Positions 45,245 to 57,218 of a DNA stretch of 64,000 nucleotides are shown one piece after another. Every line of letters begins with the position of its first letter. Within the stretch, counting starts at the first letter, position 1. Under the pieces are notes generated by a model. That model ran no database searches. It saw only the letters and a list, made by a program, of their open reading frames with translations, and was not told the DNA's origin. The DNA is taken from the NCBI RefSeq assembly GCF_030272615.1, contig NC_081408.1, positions 67,065,546 through 67,129,545 on the forward strand, given 5' to 3'. The stretch is from Cryptomeria japonica. Lineage: Eukaryota; Streptophyta; Pinopsida; Cupressales; Cupressaceae. Made by a program: the position numbers and the translations under genes.

Positions 45245-45425
45245 TTTCATTTGGTGCTCTAAAATTGAACAACACAAATTTCATTCATTGCAAGTTAGGA
45301 TCCATTTTCTTTTGGTGCTCTAAAACTTAACAACACAAATTTTCTTTCATTGTAAGTTAGGGATACACTTTATTTTGGTGCTTAAAAAAAGACAAGACAA
45401 ATTTTATTTCTTGCATCAAACTAAA
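45245..45425 (+). repeat. Tandem repeat, three units of 61-63 bp
   Basis: Units begin with TTGGTGCTCT at 45251 and 45312 and TTGGTGCTTA at 45375, each followed by an AACAACACAAATTT-like block and, in the first two, a CAAGTTAG-like block. Confidence 0.8.
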
Positions 45426-47463
45426 ATTCACAATTGACACTTCGTTTTGTGCAAGTTAAAAATAATCCCAAATTTATCAAAGTTATTCTCAAAATGATTT
45501 ACTTCATGCAAACATGTTTTTCATTAAGTTGACCAAGATTTTAAAATTCTTGTTTACTCAAACATATTGGCTTTGAAGTTAAAAAAGAACATCATGATTG
45601 TTTGAGCAACATCTCCAATTAGATAGAAAATCATTGCCATGACAAGTTAAAAAGAACGAGTGCATTTCATGTTTGGCACACTTGTGCAAAAGAGTTTGTC
45701 GAGTGGTCCTACTTGTAACACACACTATCCTCTCCCTTGGCTTTCGTGGTCCTAAGTGCAAGAGAAAAGTGTTAGTAACACTCAAGTTTTATCTTTTTAA
45801 GAGAGGCCTACCAAGAGATACATCACTCTTAGAAATGACCTTGTGCGGTAAATCCCTCGAGAGCCACTATAGAAATCAAGTGAGAGCGAAAGTTGTAGCC
45901 TTGGGTATAGTTGTTCCTCTAGTGTAACTTGATGAAAGGACAAATGGGCCCCACCACAAGTTACAAGGCTCCTATGTGAGTCACTGCAGAATGAACTTAT
46001 GTCCAAAAACATAAAAAATTACTAAACACTTTTAAATAGTAGCCCACCCATTCTATTGATTGAGGATATTTGTGATAAATTCAGTGCAAGAGCATAAATG
46101 GTTTTGCTCCCAAGATACTCACCATACATATTTCCTTGAGTAGAAACATAGCTTTTTGAAAAGTCACTTGTGGCTTGATCAAAGTGGTAACTCCCCCATG
46201 ATATAGATCATCTATTTGTGATGCTCATGCAAGACTTAGTATATCACATCATTACCTGCCATGGCAGGATTCATAAGGTATGTAGTACCAAAGTCAAAGA
46301 AATATCAAGATGTGGGCTGAAATTATTGCAACTGGCCATATGACCTTAGGGATAAAGAGTGTTTGAAGTGTTTTCATTTGAGTCAAGACTAGTGCAAATT
46401 GAGCTGACTTTGGAAAAACACCTAAAATACATTTGAAGGAAAGGGTCATAAAAAGTTTAAAGCATTGGGTTGATCTAGACCCACACCTACTTGTGCCTTT
46501 TGAGGAAACATTCTTGTGTTTGTGTGCTTGCTTTGTTTTCTTATCAAAGAAACATCAAAAATCAATTCCAAAAACAAGTATTCATCCAAACATAAACATT
46601 TTTAGAAACCAACAAAGATCAAAAACAAAGAGCAAGATTATCAAATTATATGACCATTCTTCACATCTTGAGAAAGAAGAATCTTCATCAACATGTCAAC
46701 TTGAAAAGAAGACCATTGAGATCAAAGGATTTAATCAAAAGGAGTAAATGCTTTTATCTTAATAGACAAATATTTGTCTCTCATAGGGCCTTCTTATGCC
46801 ATATGCATCTTTACCTTCAAGGGAAATCAAACAAATTTGATCAAGAATCATTGAACCGTAGAGCTTTTATGCAATACAGAGCTTTGAGTTATCACAAAAA
46901 TAAAGGAGGTAAAATCAATCCTACCTTCTTTCCTAGCATTTGTATCACCTATAACTCAGCTAGGGTAGAACCACCAACCCCTGAGCAAGAAGAGGGAGAG
47001 TTTGTTCCTTTTGTAACACAAAGTTTCTATTGAAGTTAAATAGTTCATCCATTATCCCATTCACACATAATCAATACATTTCAACTCTCAAAACATCAAG
47101 AGGTTTTTATCCTAAGTTATCTTTAGATATTGCTTGAATCAAAAACAATACATCACTTTTTAGAGTGTCTCTACATCTACGATAAGCTCATACTAAAGAG
47201 GCATTTCTACGCAGGTTAAAACTAGTCTATGAGTGAATCCTCTCATTACTAGGTAGTTGAGTCTGTAACACATCTAAAATTTCTCTAAACCTTATCACAT
47301 CACACTTTATTAAAAACAATAAGAAATTCAAGAAAGAACTTTGGTAACATCTAACTTTAGTGCTAGGGATCTGTATGCAAAGCACTTCATCAAACATCAA
47401 TCATTCATTTCATCACCAACTCATAATCATTTTCATCAAACTTCAACAAAAACTTGTAAACAA

Positions 47464-48935
47464 AATCGCTCATACCAGATCAAGATCTAGACAACCACAA
47501 ATTGAAGATGAAGAGGAGGAAAATATCAATGAGTTCCAAGAAGCTCTTGGAGGAAATATAAATGATGAAAATCCAGACACTCCTACTCCAGCAACAATAG
47601 AAAGGGCACAACACAACCCTCTCTTTAATAGAATTTTTTATGAAATACTCAAGAACAATGATGATGCTCACTTTTTAAGACTTGCTCAAGAAGGGGCTAA
47701 ACTACTCTCTGACTTTGATGTAGCATAAATAAGACAACCATCAAAATGCCAAAGTCATAATGAGGATGAAAGAGGTTGAGAACACATCAGATACAACCTT
47801 CACCAAGGTAATTCCCCCTCCTCCTCCTCCTCCTCCAAATGAAATAGACATGTTGCAGAAACAAGTTGAAAATCTCACCCAACAACTTCATAGTGGTGTA
47901 AAAACCAATCAATTTTAACTCAATGACATTTGTCCCTATCCCTTTGATAGGAATCTTCATATGCCACCTTTTTCGCGAGGGTTTGAAACACCCAAGTTTG
48001 AAAAGTATAGAGGAAAAGGAGATCCTCGTGATCATGTTAGAGAATTCCATTTATCTTGCCTCGAAGTGGCATACGAGGACACATACCTAATCCAACCTTT
48101 TCCCCAAAGCTTGGGAGGAACAACCACATCATGGTTTTCTTGATTACCAAGTGGCATTAGGACCTTCGCAGAGCTAGTCCAGAAGTTTCTGGCACATTAC
48201 TCACACAACATTGAATGTGATATCACAATGGCTGATCTATGTAACACTAAACAAAAATCAGGTGAGCTATTTTTAGTCTTTCTACAACAATGGCATCAAA
48301 TGTCTAGCAGGCATTCTCTTTAGTTACTTGAACAATAACTAGTGGAAATATTTATTTCCAACTTAAATGACGAAATGGAATTTCACCTAGACGTAAAAGA
48401 CATAGATTCTTTCAATGACATGATCACAAAAGACTTAAAATGTGACCAGGCTCGCATCAAAAAAGGGCTTATCAAGATATATAATGAACCAAAGGATGGC
48501 CCTCACCCATGCTTCAATAGTGACAAGCCTAAATTCTGGAACAAAGACAAAAACATCATCAACAATGGGGTTGTGGATGCAGGAACTATCAAAAGTATAC
48601 AACCTATGGTTCAATTTGCAAGACAAAATCCCCCACCCAAGAATAACACAGTTTCTCCTCTAAATCAAGGATGCAATACATCTCAAGAGAAACCTAGACA
48701 ATGTCAACAAAATTTTAAATGAAAACAAACATACACTCCCTTAGGGGAACCCATTGAAATAGTGTTACATCAGTTGGTTTCTCAAAATCTGGTTACCTTA
48801 CCCAAAACATCAAATTATGAACCTCAAGTCAAGAATTCATGGTGGAGGGATACTGAACATTGTGATTTCCATCAAGGGAAAGGACATAAGATAAGCAATT
48901 GTCACAAATTGAAAGATCTTATTCAGGATCTTATT
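47464..48935 (+). pseudogene. Gypsy gag with CCHH-variant zinc knuckle
   Basis: The coding part begins near 47464 with A-H-T-R-S-R-S-R. The codon ahead of it is ATC where an ATG would be expected, so the start is probably lost. After an acidic N-terminus and a poly-Pro stretch (47813-47837) comes the Retrotrans_gag domain: F-E-K-Y-R-G-K-G-D-P, then T-S-W-F-S and F-L-A-H-Y. The knuckle C-D-F-H-Q-G-K-G-H-K-I-S-N-C (48861-48902) has His instead of the second Cys, then K-L-K-D-L-I-Q-D-L-I. About eight stops. Most of the frame is recognisable. Confidence 0.85.
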
Positions 48936-49429
48936 GACTAAGGTGAAATCAAAATCGAAGGACATGACCCAAAGACAACAAACAATGATCATCTCATGTT
49001 TAAAAATCTACTTCCATCACAAGATCAAAGGGGTCCTTCCACTTTAGGGACAAACGTAGATACCACCAATTATACGCAAGCCACATATAATTACACTGTG
49101 AATCACCTATATGATGCCAATGAACAGATTGCAACTATAACCATCAAAAAGCCTAGTTCCACTTGCAATGTTGTTACACGTCATGGCAAGATTACCATAA
49201 AAGTAGCTCCATAAGGCACCCCATCTATCCCAAAGCAGTATAACCTTGTGGACTAATTAGACAAAACACCTGCACTTATATCTATCTTAGAGCTATTGCA
49301 CCTATCTCCATCCCATAAAAAAATATTGGATCAAGCTCTCCAAGAGGCATCAGTCCCTCCAAACCTCAATACAGAGTAGTTCCAAGCCATGGTTGGAAAT
49401 CTAAGGTCATCACCTTGTCTCACTTTCTC

Positions 49430-49860
49430 TAAAAGTGACAACTCATCCTTCCAACAACCTCACAATGTGTCACTACACATTGAAGGGTTTATCAACCAAC
49501 ATAGGATCAAGCGAGTCTTGATTGATAATGGAACAGACCTGAATATCTATACTCTATAATTGGTCATAGCTTTGGGATATGCAATTGAATCTCTGGATCC
49601 CCGCAAGAAGGTAACAATCAAAGCCTATGATGATGTAGAGCGTTCATCCAAAAGAATTATGGTGATACCAATCCGAGTGGGCCCTGTGGTGAAACACATC
49701 ATCTATCAAGTTATGGACCTTCCTCTACCATACAATTTATTATTAGGAAGACCTTGGATACACGCCATGCAAGCCATTCTATCCACCTACCATTAGTGTA
49801 TCAAGTTCCTGCATAATGGTGTAGAAATCACAATCCTAGGTGATGCAAACCCCTTTGCAT
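49430..49860 (+). pseudogene. Gypsy aspartic protease
   Basis: It shows R-V-L-I-D-N-G-T-D-L-N-I (49511-49546), with Asn between the catalytic Asp and Gly. This is followed by a flap region and L-L-L-G-R-P-W-I-H-A (49738-49767). Stops at 49557 and 49796. The gap 48936-49430 is stop-rich linker, recognisably element-derived. Confidence 0.82.
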
Positions 49861-50264
49861 ATTGTCATAATATCAACCATCAACCAAATATTACCATTCC
49901 CAACAATATAGAAGCCATCTCCTCCACATCATACATAAGTCTAGCCTCTCTTTCTAGTTGAAACACCACTATACCCAAGAAAGAGAACCTCAAGATGAAA
50001 ATAGCAGAGGAATGTCCTGGGGAATACAATCTCAACTAGCTCTTTTGTGTTGGACAAATGCCCACTTCTCCTAGAACACAAGGTAAAACTTAATGGTTAC
50101 TTGAACAACCACTGATCAAGCCAGCATGCACTTTATGCCATTCATCCTTGGAAAGAGTAAAAAAGAAGAGACTAGAGATGATGACTTAGCAGAATGGATC
50201 TATAAAGATCCCATCACCACCGATATTCTACAAACTAATCTTCCCACATATTAGTATGGCAAAG

Positions 50265-50410
50265 GCCTTCTCATTATGCAAAGAATGGGTTATGATGGTC
50301 AGATTGCTTTAGGACCTTGCAAGCAAGGACGACATGAACTGCTACAGCTGGAATTAAAACCCAAAGATAACACTGGCCTAGGCTTTCAAAAGGAGATCCT
50401 TCCTAAGCTC
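50265..50410 (+). pseudogene. G-patch-like segment in the protease-RT linker
   Basis: M-Q-R-M-G-Y-D-G-x4-G-P-C-K-Q-G, followed by N-T-G-L-G-F, resembles the Gly-rich G-patch fold of RNA-binding proteins. Similar segments occur in some plant Gypsy polyproteins. It sits between protease and RT, in a linker of about 1.7 kb rich in Thr, Asn and Pro (50480-51220) that shows no other domain. Confidence 0.5.
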
Positions 50411-51499
50411 AGATTCAAAGGGAAACCCAACAAACCACTATATCAGCCTATTACAAAGAGGTCACCATTGATTATAAAAGAAGCACCGTGTACCATAGCA
50501 ATTTCCCCATCGAGGCTAAAAATCCTAGCAAAACTATCCACAACACCCATCATCCCACCAATCAAATCAGTAATGCCATTAGTAACAACAATAACATAAA
50601 TAGAACCATTAGCAGCAGCAACTGTATCAGAACCCACAATAGTATCTACGACATCAGGAGTTCCAACAGAAGCAGCAGAGTCAACACTACCAATACTCCC
50701 CATATCAGATTTGTTGATCCCCATAATCCTTCTTGTAGCACCGATCATTTTATCTACAAAGGTACATCAACCAATCACACCTGTAGTATTTAACTCAAAG
50801 GATATCCCAGTATGGTATAGTAACCAGTTACTGGAAAGTGACTTAGAAACTGACTCACATGAGTGGGAATTTGATTCCATACAACTTAATACTTCAGTTG
50901 AGGAAGACACATCACCACCTCCACCTCGCAAAGACATCCTTATTTATAGAGAAGCACAGATAAATACCTCTTTGGTTCCTAAACTAGAAACTTCTTCCAC
51001 AGATCCTACATCACATCCTACACTTGATTCTGATAGGGAGAGTACCATCAATGACCTTGACCATAATATCTTAACCCTCATTGATACATCTAATGAACTT
51101 AACCTAATCAATGAAGTAATGCCCATTATCCATTCTGAACTCATCAAATGGAACCAACCTAATCCCCCATGCCTTGACCATTTCCAAAATGATGAGGTGA
51201 TCATTGAATTTTTGGAACTATAGGATAACATACCAAGCAGGGATCACAAAGCTGGATTTTCCATTGAACTTAATAGTGCAACATACTTCAAGGTGGATGC
51301 CAAACCTTTTAGCTACAAAAATATAGAAATAAAATGTGGATCTTCCAGTGAAAACCACATTGTGGCACTATTTGATCCCGCAAAAGTAAAAAGAAAGACT
51401 GTATCCAATGGTGAAAACCTCTCTAAGGCACCTAAGGATGAAAGGTTTGAAATTCTCCCCTCTAGTACATAGTAGGAAAGATCAACAATTCTCATTGAA

Positions 51500-52530
51500 G
51501 AGAAAAAAGAATACAATGTGGGGACTCCTAAAACACCTCACCACATACATCTGGCATCTCTTTTAACTCTAGAGGAACAACCTAAGTTTGTAGAGTTCTT
51601 CTTGGAGCATCAAATCAAATTTGCATGGTCATACGTAGACATGCCTGGGCTTGATACTAAATTAGTCATGCATCACCTCACCATAGAAGAAGGAGCCAAA
51701 CCTGTCAAACAGAAGCTTCACAAGATGCATCCTTAGATTGCAATACTAGTCAAAGAAGAACTTAAGAAACTCCTAGACGTTGGTTTCATTAGACCAATTG
51801 ATTTTTTAGATTGGATATGTAATATTGTGCCTATTGGAAAACCAAATGGGGGCATCTGTATCTGTACTGACTTCAGAGATCTGAACAAAGCATGTCCTAA
51901 AGATGACTTCCCCCTACCAAACATTGACATAATAGTGGACCTAATAGTAGAACATGTCATGCTTTCACTCATGGATAGCTTTTCAGGATAGAATCAAATA
52001 AAGATTGCACCAGAGGATCAACATAAGATGGCCTTCACATGTCCATGGGGAACATACTGTTGGAATGTAATGCCTTTTGGTCTAAAGAATGTAGAAGTGA
52101 CCTATCAATGAGAAATGACTACCATCTTCCATGACATGATGCATACCATGATGGAAGATTATGTTGATGACTTACTAGGAAAATCACTCACAAGAGAAGG
52201 TCATTTAGAAATATTAGAGAAAATCTTTGATAGACTAGAACAATATCATGTTCAACTCAACCTAAAGAAATGTGTCTTTGGAGTAACCTCAAGGAAACTT
52301 CAAGGATACATTATCTCAAGAAAAGGTATTGAGGTCGACCCAGCAAAAGTCAAGGCAATCATGGACATGCCACCAACCAAGAACATCAATCAACTAAGGA
52401 CATTACAAGGACGACTAGAATCAATTTGGAGATTCATTGCAAAACTGGTAGATAAGTGTCACCCATTTACACACCTGTTACACAAGAACATCCACTTTCA
52501 ATGGGATACCAGATGCTAACAAGCATTCCA
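51500..52530 (+). pseudogene. Gypsy reverse transcriptase
   Basis: It shows the K-F-V-E-F-F-L block, Q-K-L-H-K-M-H-P, V-P-I-G-K-P-N-G-G-I, C-T-D-F-R-D-L-N-K-A-C-P-K-D, F-P-L-P and M-D-S-F-S-G-x-N-Q-I. The catalytic Y-V-D-D-L-L is at 52160-52180, followed by the thumb with V-D-P-A-K-V-K-A-I. The wording of the motifs (A-C-P-K-D, Y-V-D-D) is Tat-like. Stops at 51736, 51988 and 52110. The catalytic pair is intact. Confidence 0.92.
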
Positions 52531-52990
52531 GATGCTTAAATACTATCTCATAAATACACCATTGTTGATCCCACTAGATCTGAGTAAGCCTTTACTACTC
52601 TATATATCAGCAACAAATACAATATTGGGTGTACTATTGGCACAACACAATGCAGAAGGGAAAGAGTGTGCTATTTACTACATCTCTTGCACACTGGTTA
52701 GATATGAACTCAATTACACACCTATTGAGTGAGCTTGCCTAGCAGTAATCTTGGCAGCCACTAAGCTGAGACACTATCTATTGACACATAAAGTACAACT
52801 CATTACAAAGATTGATCCACTAAATTACTTACTTAGCAAAGTAGCATTGACAGGTCATTTGTCCAAATGGGTGATGATTCTGAGTGAATTTGACATTGAG
52901 TATGTGGACCATAAAGCTATTGAAGTACAAGTTATTGCAGATCAATTGGCCAATGCACCACTCATAGGTGATCATCCTCTCATTTCTAAT
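52531..52990 (+). pseudogene. Gypsy RNase H (first, connection/RH domain)
   Basis: It shows P-L-L-L-Y-I-S-A-T-N, the L-A-Q-H-N-A-E-G-K-E block, Y-Y-I-S-C-T-L, Y-T-P-I-E, L-R-H-Y-L-L-T-H, W-V-M-I-L-S-E-F-D-I-E-Y, ending Q-L-A-N-A-P. It matches the degenerate first RNase H of the Tat branch. One TGA at 52730. Confidence 0.87.
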
Positions 52991-53019
52991 TTTCCAGATG
53001 AAGAGATATTCATGATCAT

Positions 53020-53430
53020 AACAACACAACCATGGAAACTATACTTTTATGGTTCATATACTAGGCATGGCTCAGGGGTAGGCATTTTGTTTATCACACC
53101 TCAAGGTGACAACATCCCAAAGTCTTACAGACTCGCATTTCCATGCATAAAAAACATAGCAAAGTATGAGGCCTTGATCACAGGACTTAGGCTAGCCATA
53201 CAATGGAAGTTACAAGAATTGCAAGTATATGGAGACTCCCAACTAGTCATTCAGTAAGAAACATATGAATATCAGACCAAGGATGTCAAATTCATGTTGT
53301 ACAAAAAAATGGTAGACAATCTAAAGGAATCATTTACTACTATCACCTTTGAGAAAATACCAAGAGATCAAAATCAAGCTACTGACGCTATGGCTACTAT
53401 CGTATCTCTCCTAGATCTTCCATAGAATTC
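53020..53430 (+). pseudogene. Second, archaeal-type RNase H (Tat hallmark)
   Basis: It shows W-K-L-Y-F-Y-G-S, where the first catalytic Asp of F-D-G-S is Tyr. It then shows the A-K-Y-E-A-L-I-T-G-L block with Glu, V-Y-G-D-S-Q-L-V-I with Asp, and near 53380 N-Q-A-T-D-A-M with the last Asp. A stop follows the L-V-I-Q. An additional RNase H after the first is known as the diagnostic domain of Tat elements. It is inactive here by the Tyr and the stop. Confidence 0.88.
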
Positions 53431-53599
53431 AACATGCTACGAGTTCTTGGTAGAATAGCTTTGGATTCCAATTTATCATATCCCCAAATTTGAGATGATA
53501 TGTCACCTTATCAGTTCTGAATCCCCATGGTATGGTGAATTCTACACCTACCTCTGTGATCACATGCTTCCTCCTAACCAATTGAATAACCAACGTTAA

Positions 53600-54789
53600 A
53601 CTTTCATTTGCCAAACCACTCGATATACCATTATTGTTGAAACCCTATACCAATGTAGTCTTGATGGTACTCTCCTTTGATGTCTAGAACAAGATGAGAT
53701 AACAAAGGCCTTGGAAGAGGTACATGAAGGAATTTGTGGAACTCATGCAAGCGGTCTGTCACTAGCCAAGAAACTCCTATGCACTGGATACTATTGGCCA
53801 TCCATGGAAAAAGACTCCTACTACTTTGTCAGAAAGTGCAAGAAATACCAAGTTCATGGAGACCTGATACATGCACCAGCACAAGAATTGCAACCAATCA
53901 CAACACCATGGCCTTTTTGTCAATGGGGCCTTGACCTTGTGGGTAAAATCCATCCATATTCATCCAATGGCCACAAATTCATTATTACCACCACCAAGTA
54001 CCTCACAAAGTGGATCGAAGCTGTTCCACTTAGCCAAGTCACCAATGAGTAGATCACCTCATTCATCCTCAATTACATCATAGGCCGGTATGGTGTACCC
54101 ATGTCCATCATTACATATAATGGGCTTCCATTCAAAAATCAAGATGTTCGTGATCTCTGTGAGAAATTCCACATCCAGCACCATTTTTCCACTCCCTATT
54201 ACCCACAAGAAAATGGTTAGGCCGAAGCATCAAACAAAAACATATTAAGAATCCTCAAGAAGACAATCAATGATGTTGGTCATGATTGGCATGTTCAATT
54301 AAATCTAGCACTATGGGCGTATCACACTAGCATTCAAACCCCTACAGGTGCAACTCCTTACTCACTGGTCTATGGAGCCAAAGCTATCTTACATATCGAA
54401 GTTGAAATGCCATCACTACAGGTTTCCTTGCATAATCTCATTGATGATGAAACATACTGAGTATCACGTCTTCAGGAATTTTAGAGCTACTCGATGAGAA
54501 GTGATAAGCTACATACAATAAGCTCAAGGCCTATCAGAAGTGCATGAGAAAAATCTATAATCATCGGGTTAGACCTCGTACATTGGAGGTAGGTGATCTT
54601 GTTCTTTAGGAAAATCCTCATAACCAACTCAATCGAGAACATCAGGGAAAGTTTGAATCAAATTGGTTGGATCCATATGTTATTACTACTGTATTTGGGT
54701 TTGAGGCATATCAGTTGGCTACTTCAGAAGGAGAACCACTAGTAGATCCAATCAATAGCATGCACCTCAAATGGTTTTATACCTAAAAG
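53600..54789 (+). pseudogene. Gypsy integrase
   Basis: Zinc domain H-E-G-I-C-G-T-H-A-S-G with C-K-K-Y, where the last zinc Cys is Tyr. Core: W-G-L-D-L-V-G (Asp 1 kept), then I-I-T-Y-N-G-L-P-F (Asp 2 is Tyr, near 54110), then Y-Y-P-Q-E-N-G with a stop, and A-E-A-S-N-K (Glu kept). The C-terminal part has R-P-R-T-L-E-V-G-D-L-V-L and ends H-L-K-W-F-Y-T before TAA (54784). The enzyme is dead by at least three independent changes. Confidence 0.9.
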
Positions 54790-57218
54790 TTGTACAAAGC
54801 ATCAGACTCCCATACATACTAGAAAAACACCAAAAACATTTAGAAAAATGTCCTGAAGAAAATGCAAAAACATCAAAATAGTAAAGAAAAATCATGCATC
54901 CAAACAGTGAACAACCACTCCGGTGGCACCTTGGGTAAGTGCGATGGTGAAAACCTAGCAAACAGGTGTCAATCATAAAGACTATGGCTCCATTATCTTT
55001 CAGACTTGTTGTGATCACGTTCATTTCATTCACCCGACCATTTGTCCAAACCATGGCTTGTTATTGATCTGTAATCAAGGATAGTACTTCATGCGTCTTA
55101 CATCCCGCTTTTTCAAAGTCAGGCCTAAAATGGGGGCAATACCCTTAACCTATTTAATGGAAGTGGATTCTGCATTACTTGTGATTCATTTGGTTCTTCA
55201 TTCAAAAATATCTCTCAAAATTCCAAAAACATTGGATAATTATCTCACAAAATTCAAAAACATTCAAAACTATCTCACAAAATCCAAAAAAATGATAAAA
55301 CATCAAAAATTAATCAAACACATGGCAACACACTGTACATACATTTTTCAAAGTAGATACCAAGCAAAATATTATGAAATACTCAAACGATGACCACTTA
55401 TTCGATCAACCAAACAATCAACATTAACGCACCAACTATCTTAAACAAGGATGCATCCTTCCTTACCAAAACAAAGACAAGATGACATTTTCTTTGACAA
55501 GAAAATTTTGTTTAAGCTATCAAGTACTTGGTTGATTTTTAGGTTATTCATTCATTTATATATATCAAGTTCCTCCAGCATTGTTTGTGTATCTTCTGTG
55601 AATTATTCTGATGAAGTTCTGGGGCATGTACTAATGGTGTCTACATAGGAAGTTCACTAAACTATGTGATCATAGGCAAAATATGGTCATAGATCACTAT
55701 AGTTTGATGACTACAATGTATACCTTCACCATATGGGCATGAACCATTATTGAGGATCTATATTCTTTATTTATTATATGTGTTGTTTGTTTGCAGGTAC
55801 AATGCTCCATCTTTGGTTCCTACTACCTCATCCATGCTCGATAATGATTTATCTCTTATTACGGTATGAACTGGTCTCAGGATATGATTAGCAAAAGATC
55901 AAGGAGGACGTTCCAAGTCATGCATAAAAGGAGATAATCCTTGTCTATTCCACCAGCAATACTCAAGTCAACTTGATCCATTATATCAAGTTGCTTGTAT
56001 TAACTTGCTATATCAAAATCCATGTAAGGAATACTTAGGTCATCTTGAATCATTATGTCAAGTTTCTTGTATTTTCTTACAACATTTTAAAGTTCAATGA
56101 TGAAAAATAAAGCACTATGGATCATCATTTCATCTCATCTATATATATTGCATTTCGTTGTATTCCACCCATCCATACATTCATAGTAGCTGCATATCAG
56201 ACATACATAGTAATGACAATGGATACTCTATTTTCCTCTTCTTTCATAGGAATGTGTCATAGGTCCTCCATTTCTTCTATCTAACATCAAACCCCACCCT
56301 CACCCTCACCCTCCCCATCTTGGTAATCAACATCATCATAATCCCTTCATCGTTTCCCATCAACTCAATCAAGCTATGTTCACCACCATCCATTCTCTAA
56401 TAGGAGGGATTGTGTTTCCTATCCTAAGTCATCCTATAAGCCAAGCAAGTTACTCTATCTCCATAGGTACATCGACTCACACACACCTAGACTCTCAACA
56501 GATACTCTGATCAAGTATCTTCAGGTCTCAATAGGTAATCGATCATGGTAATCCTAGACTACATCAGGCCTTTATCATAATGACCTATTCTCAATGGAGC
56601 TGCTATGATTCACCACAACCATCCATCCCATGCCCACACTATCAATTGGTCAACCAATCCAAACACAATCCAATGGACAAATACATCGATTGTCTACGTC
56701 TCAATGAGTATTTTGCTTCATATACCTTGACTTCATTGGGAAATTACATCAATTGTCTAAGTCACATTAGTTCACTTTGATTCACTTACTCAGACTTTAT
56801 CCTATCCAAGTGACCAACTGACATCAATTGTCACGCTTTGACTTGACTGGGGCAATTAAACCGATTGCACCACATGGTCCAACCAATTATGATCAATTGT
56901 ATAGCATCAATCCAAACCACACATTACATTTGCTTTGTATCCCTTGCATGACCTTAAGGTACTCACTGGCTTGTTGTTTCTCCTTTTCACTCCATTTTCT
57001 CCTATTCTTTCCCCGTTATTGCTAAATTCTTCTCTTCTACCACCCCGCCAAATTTCATTATTTTTTGAGAGATTGCCTGATTTTTCAAAATTTTTGGCCC
57101 ATCACTCGAGGGGGCATACCACCCACTAAATTAAAATTTTATGGGGCATATTTCTTCACACCTATGTTTCTTTCTTTGAAACGATGCGATAAACTACACC
57201 ATCTCAAAGAGGGGAAAA
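54790..57218 (+). other. Long 3' noncoding region and PPT of the Gypsy element
   Basis: 2.4 kb with no supported gene. It has tandem TATCTCACAAAATYCAAAAA units at 55205-55290, scattered ACATCAATTGTC-type motifs at 56680-56875 and a CACCCT run at 56292-56312. The PPT is the purine run CAAAGAGGGGAAAA at 57205-57218, against the LTR. Confidence 0.7.

Larger units (their letters stand above)
44791..47463 (+). other. Long untranslated leader of the Gypsy element
   Basis: About 2.7 kb without a convincing gene. It holds about ten TAGCRC-type units (44847-45095), three tandem units of 61-63 bp (45245-45425) and AT-rich filler. Frames of 100-127 codons at 46433-47033 show no family features. Confidence 0.7.

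Noticed and set aside
46433-47033. Two overlapping frames of 104 and 127 codons in the Gypsy leader
   Set aside because: No domain, and composition like the surrounding leader; gag begins downstream.
56292-56314. CACCCT repeats as possible telomeric sequence
   Set aside because: Plant telomere units are CCCTAAA; this is a short local run inside the Gypsy 3' region.
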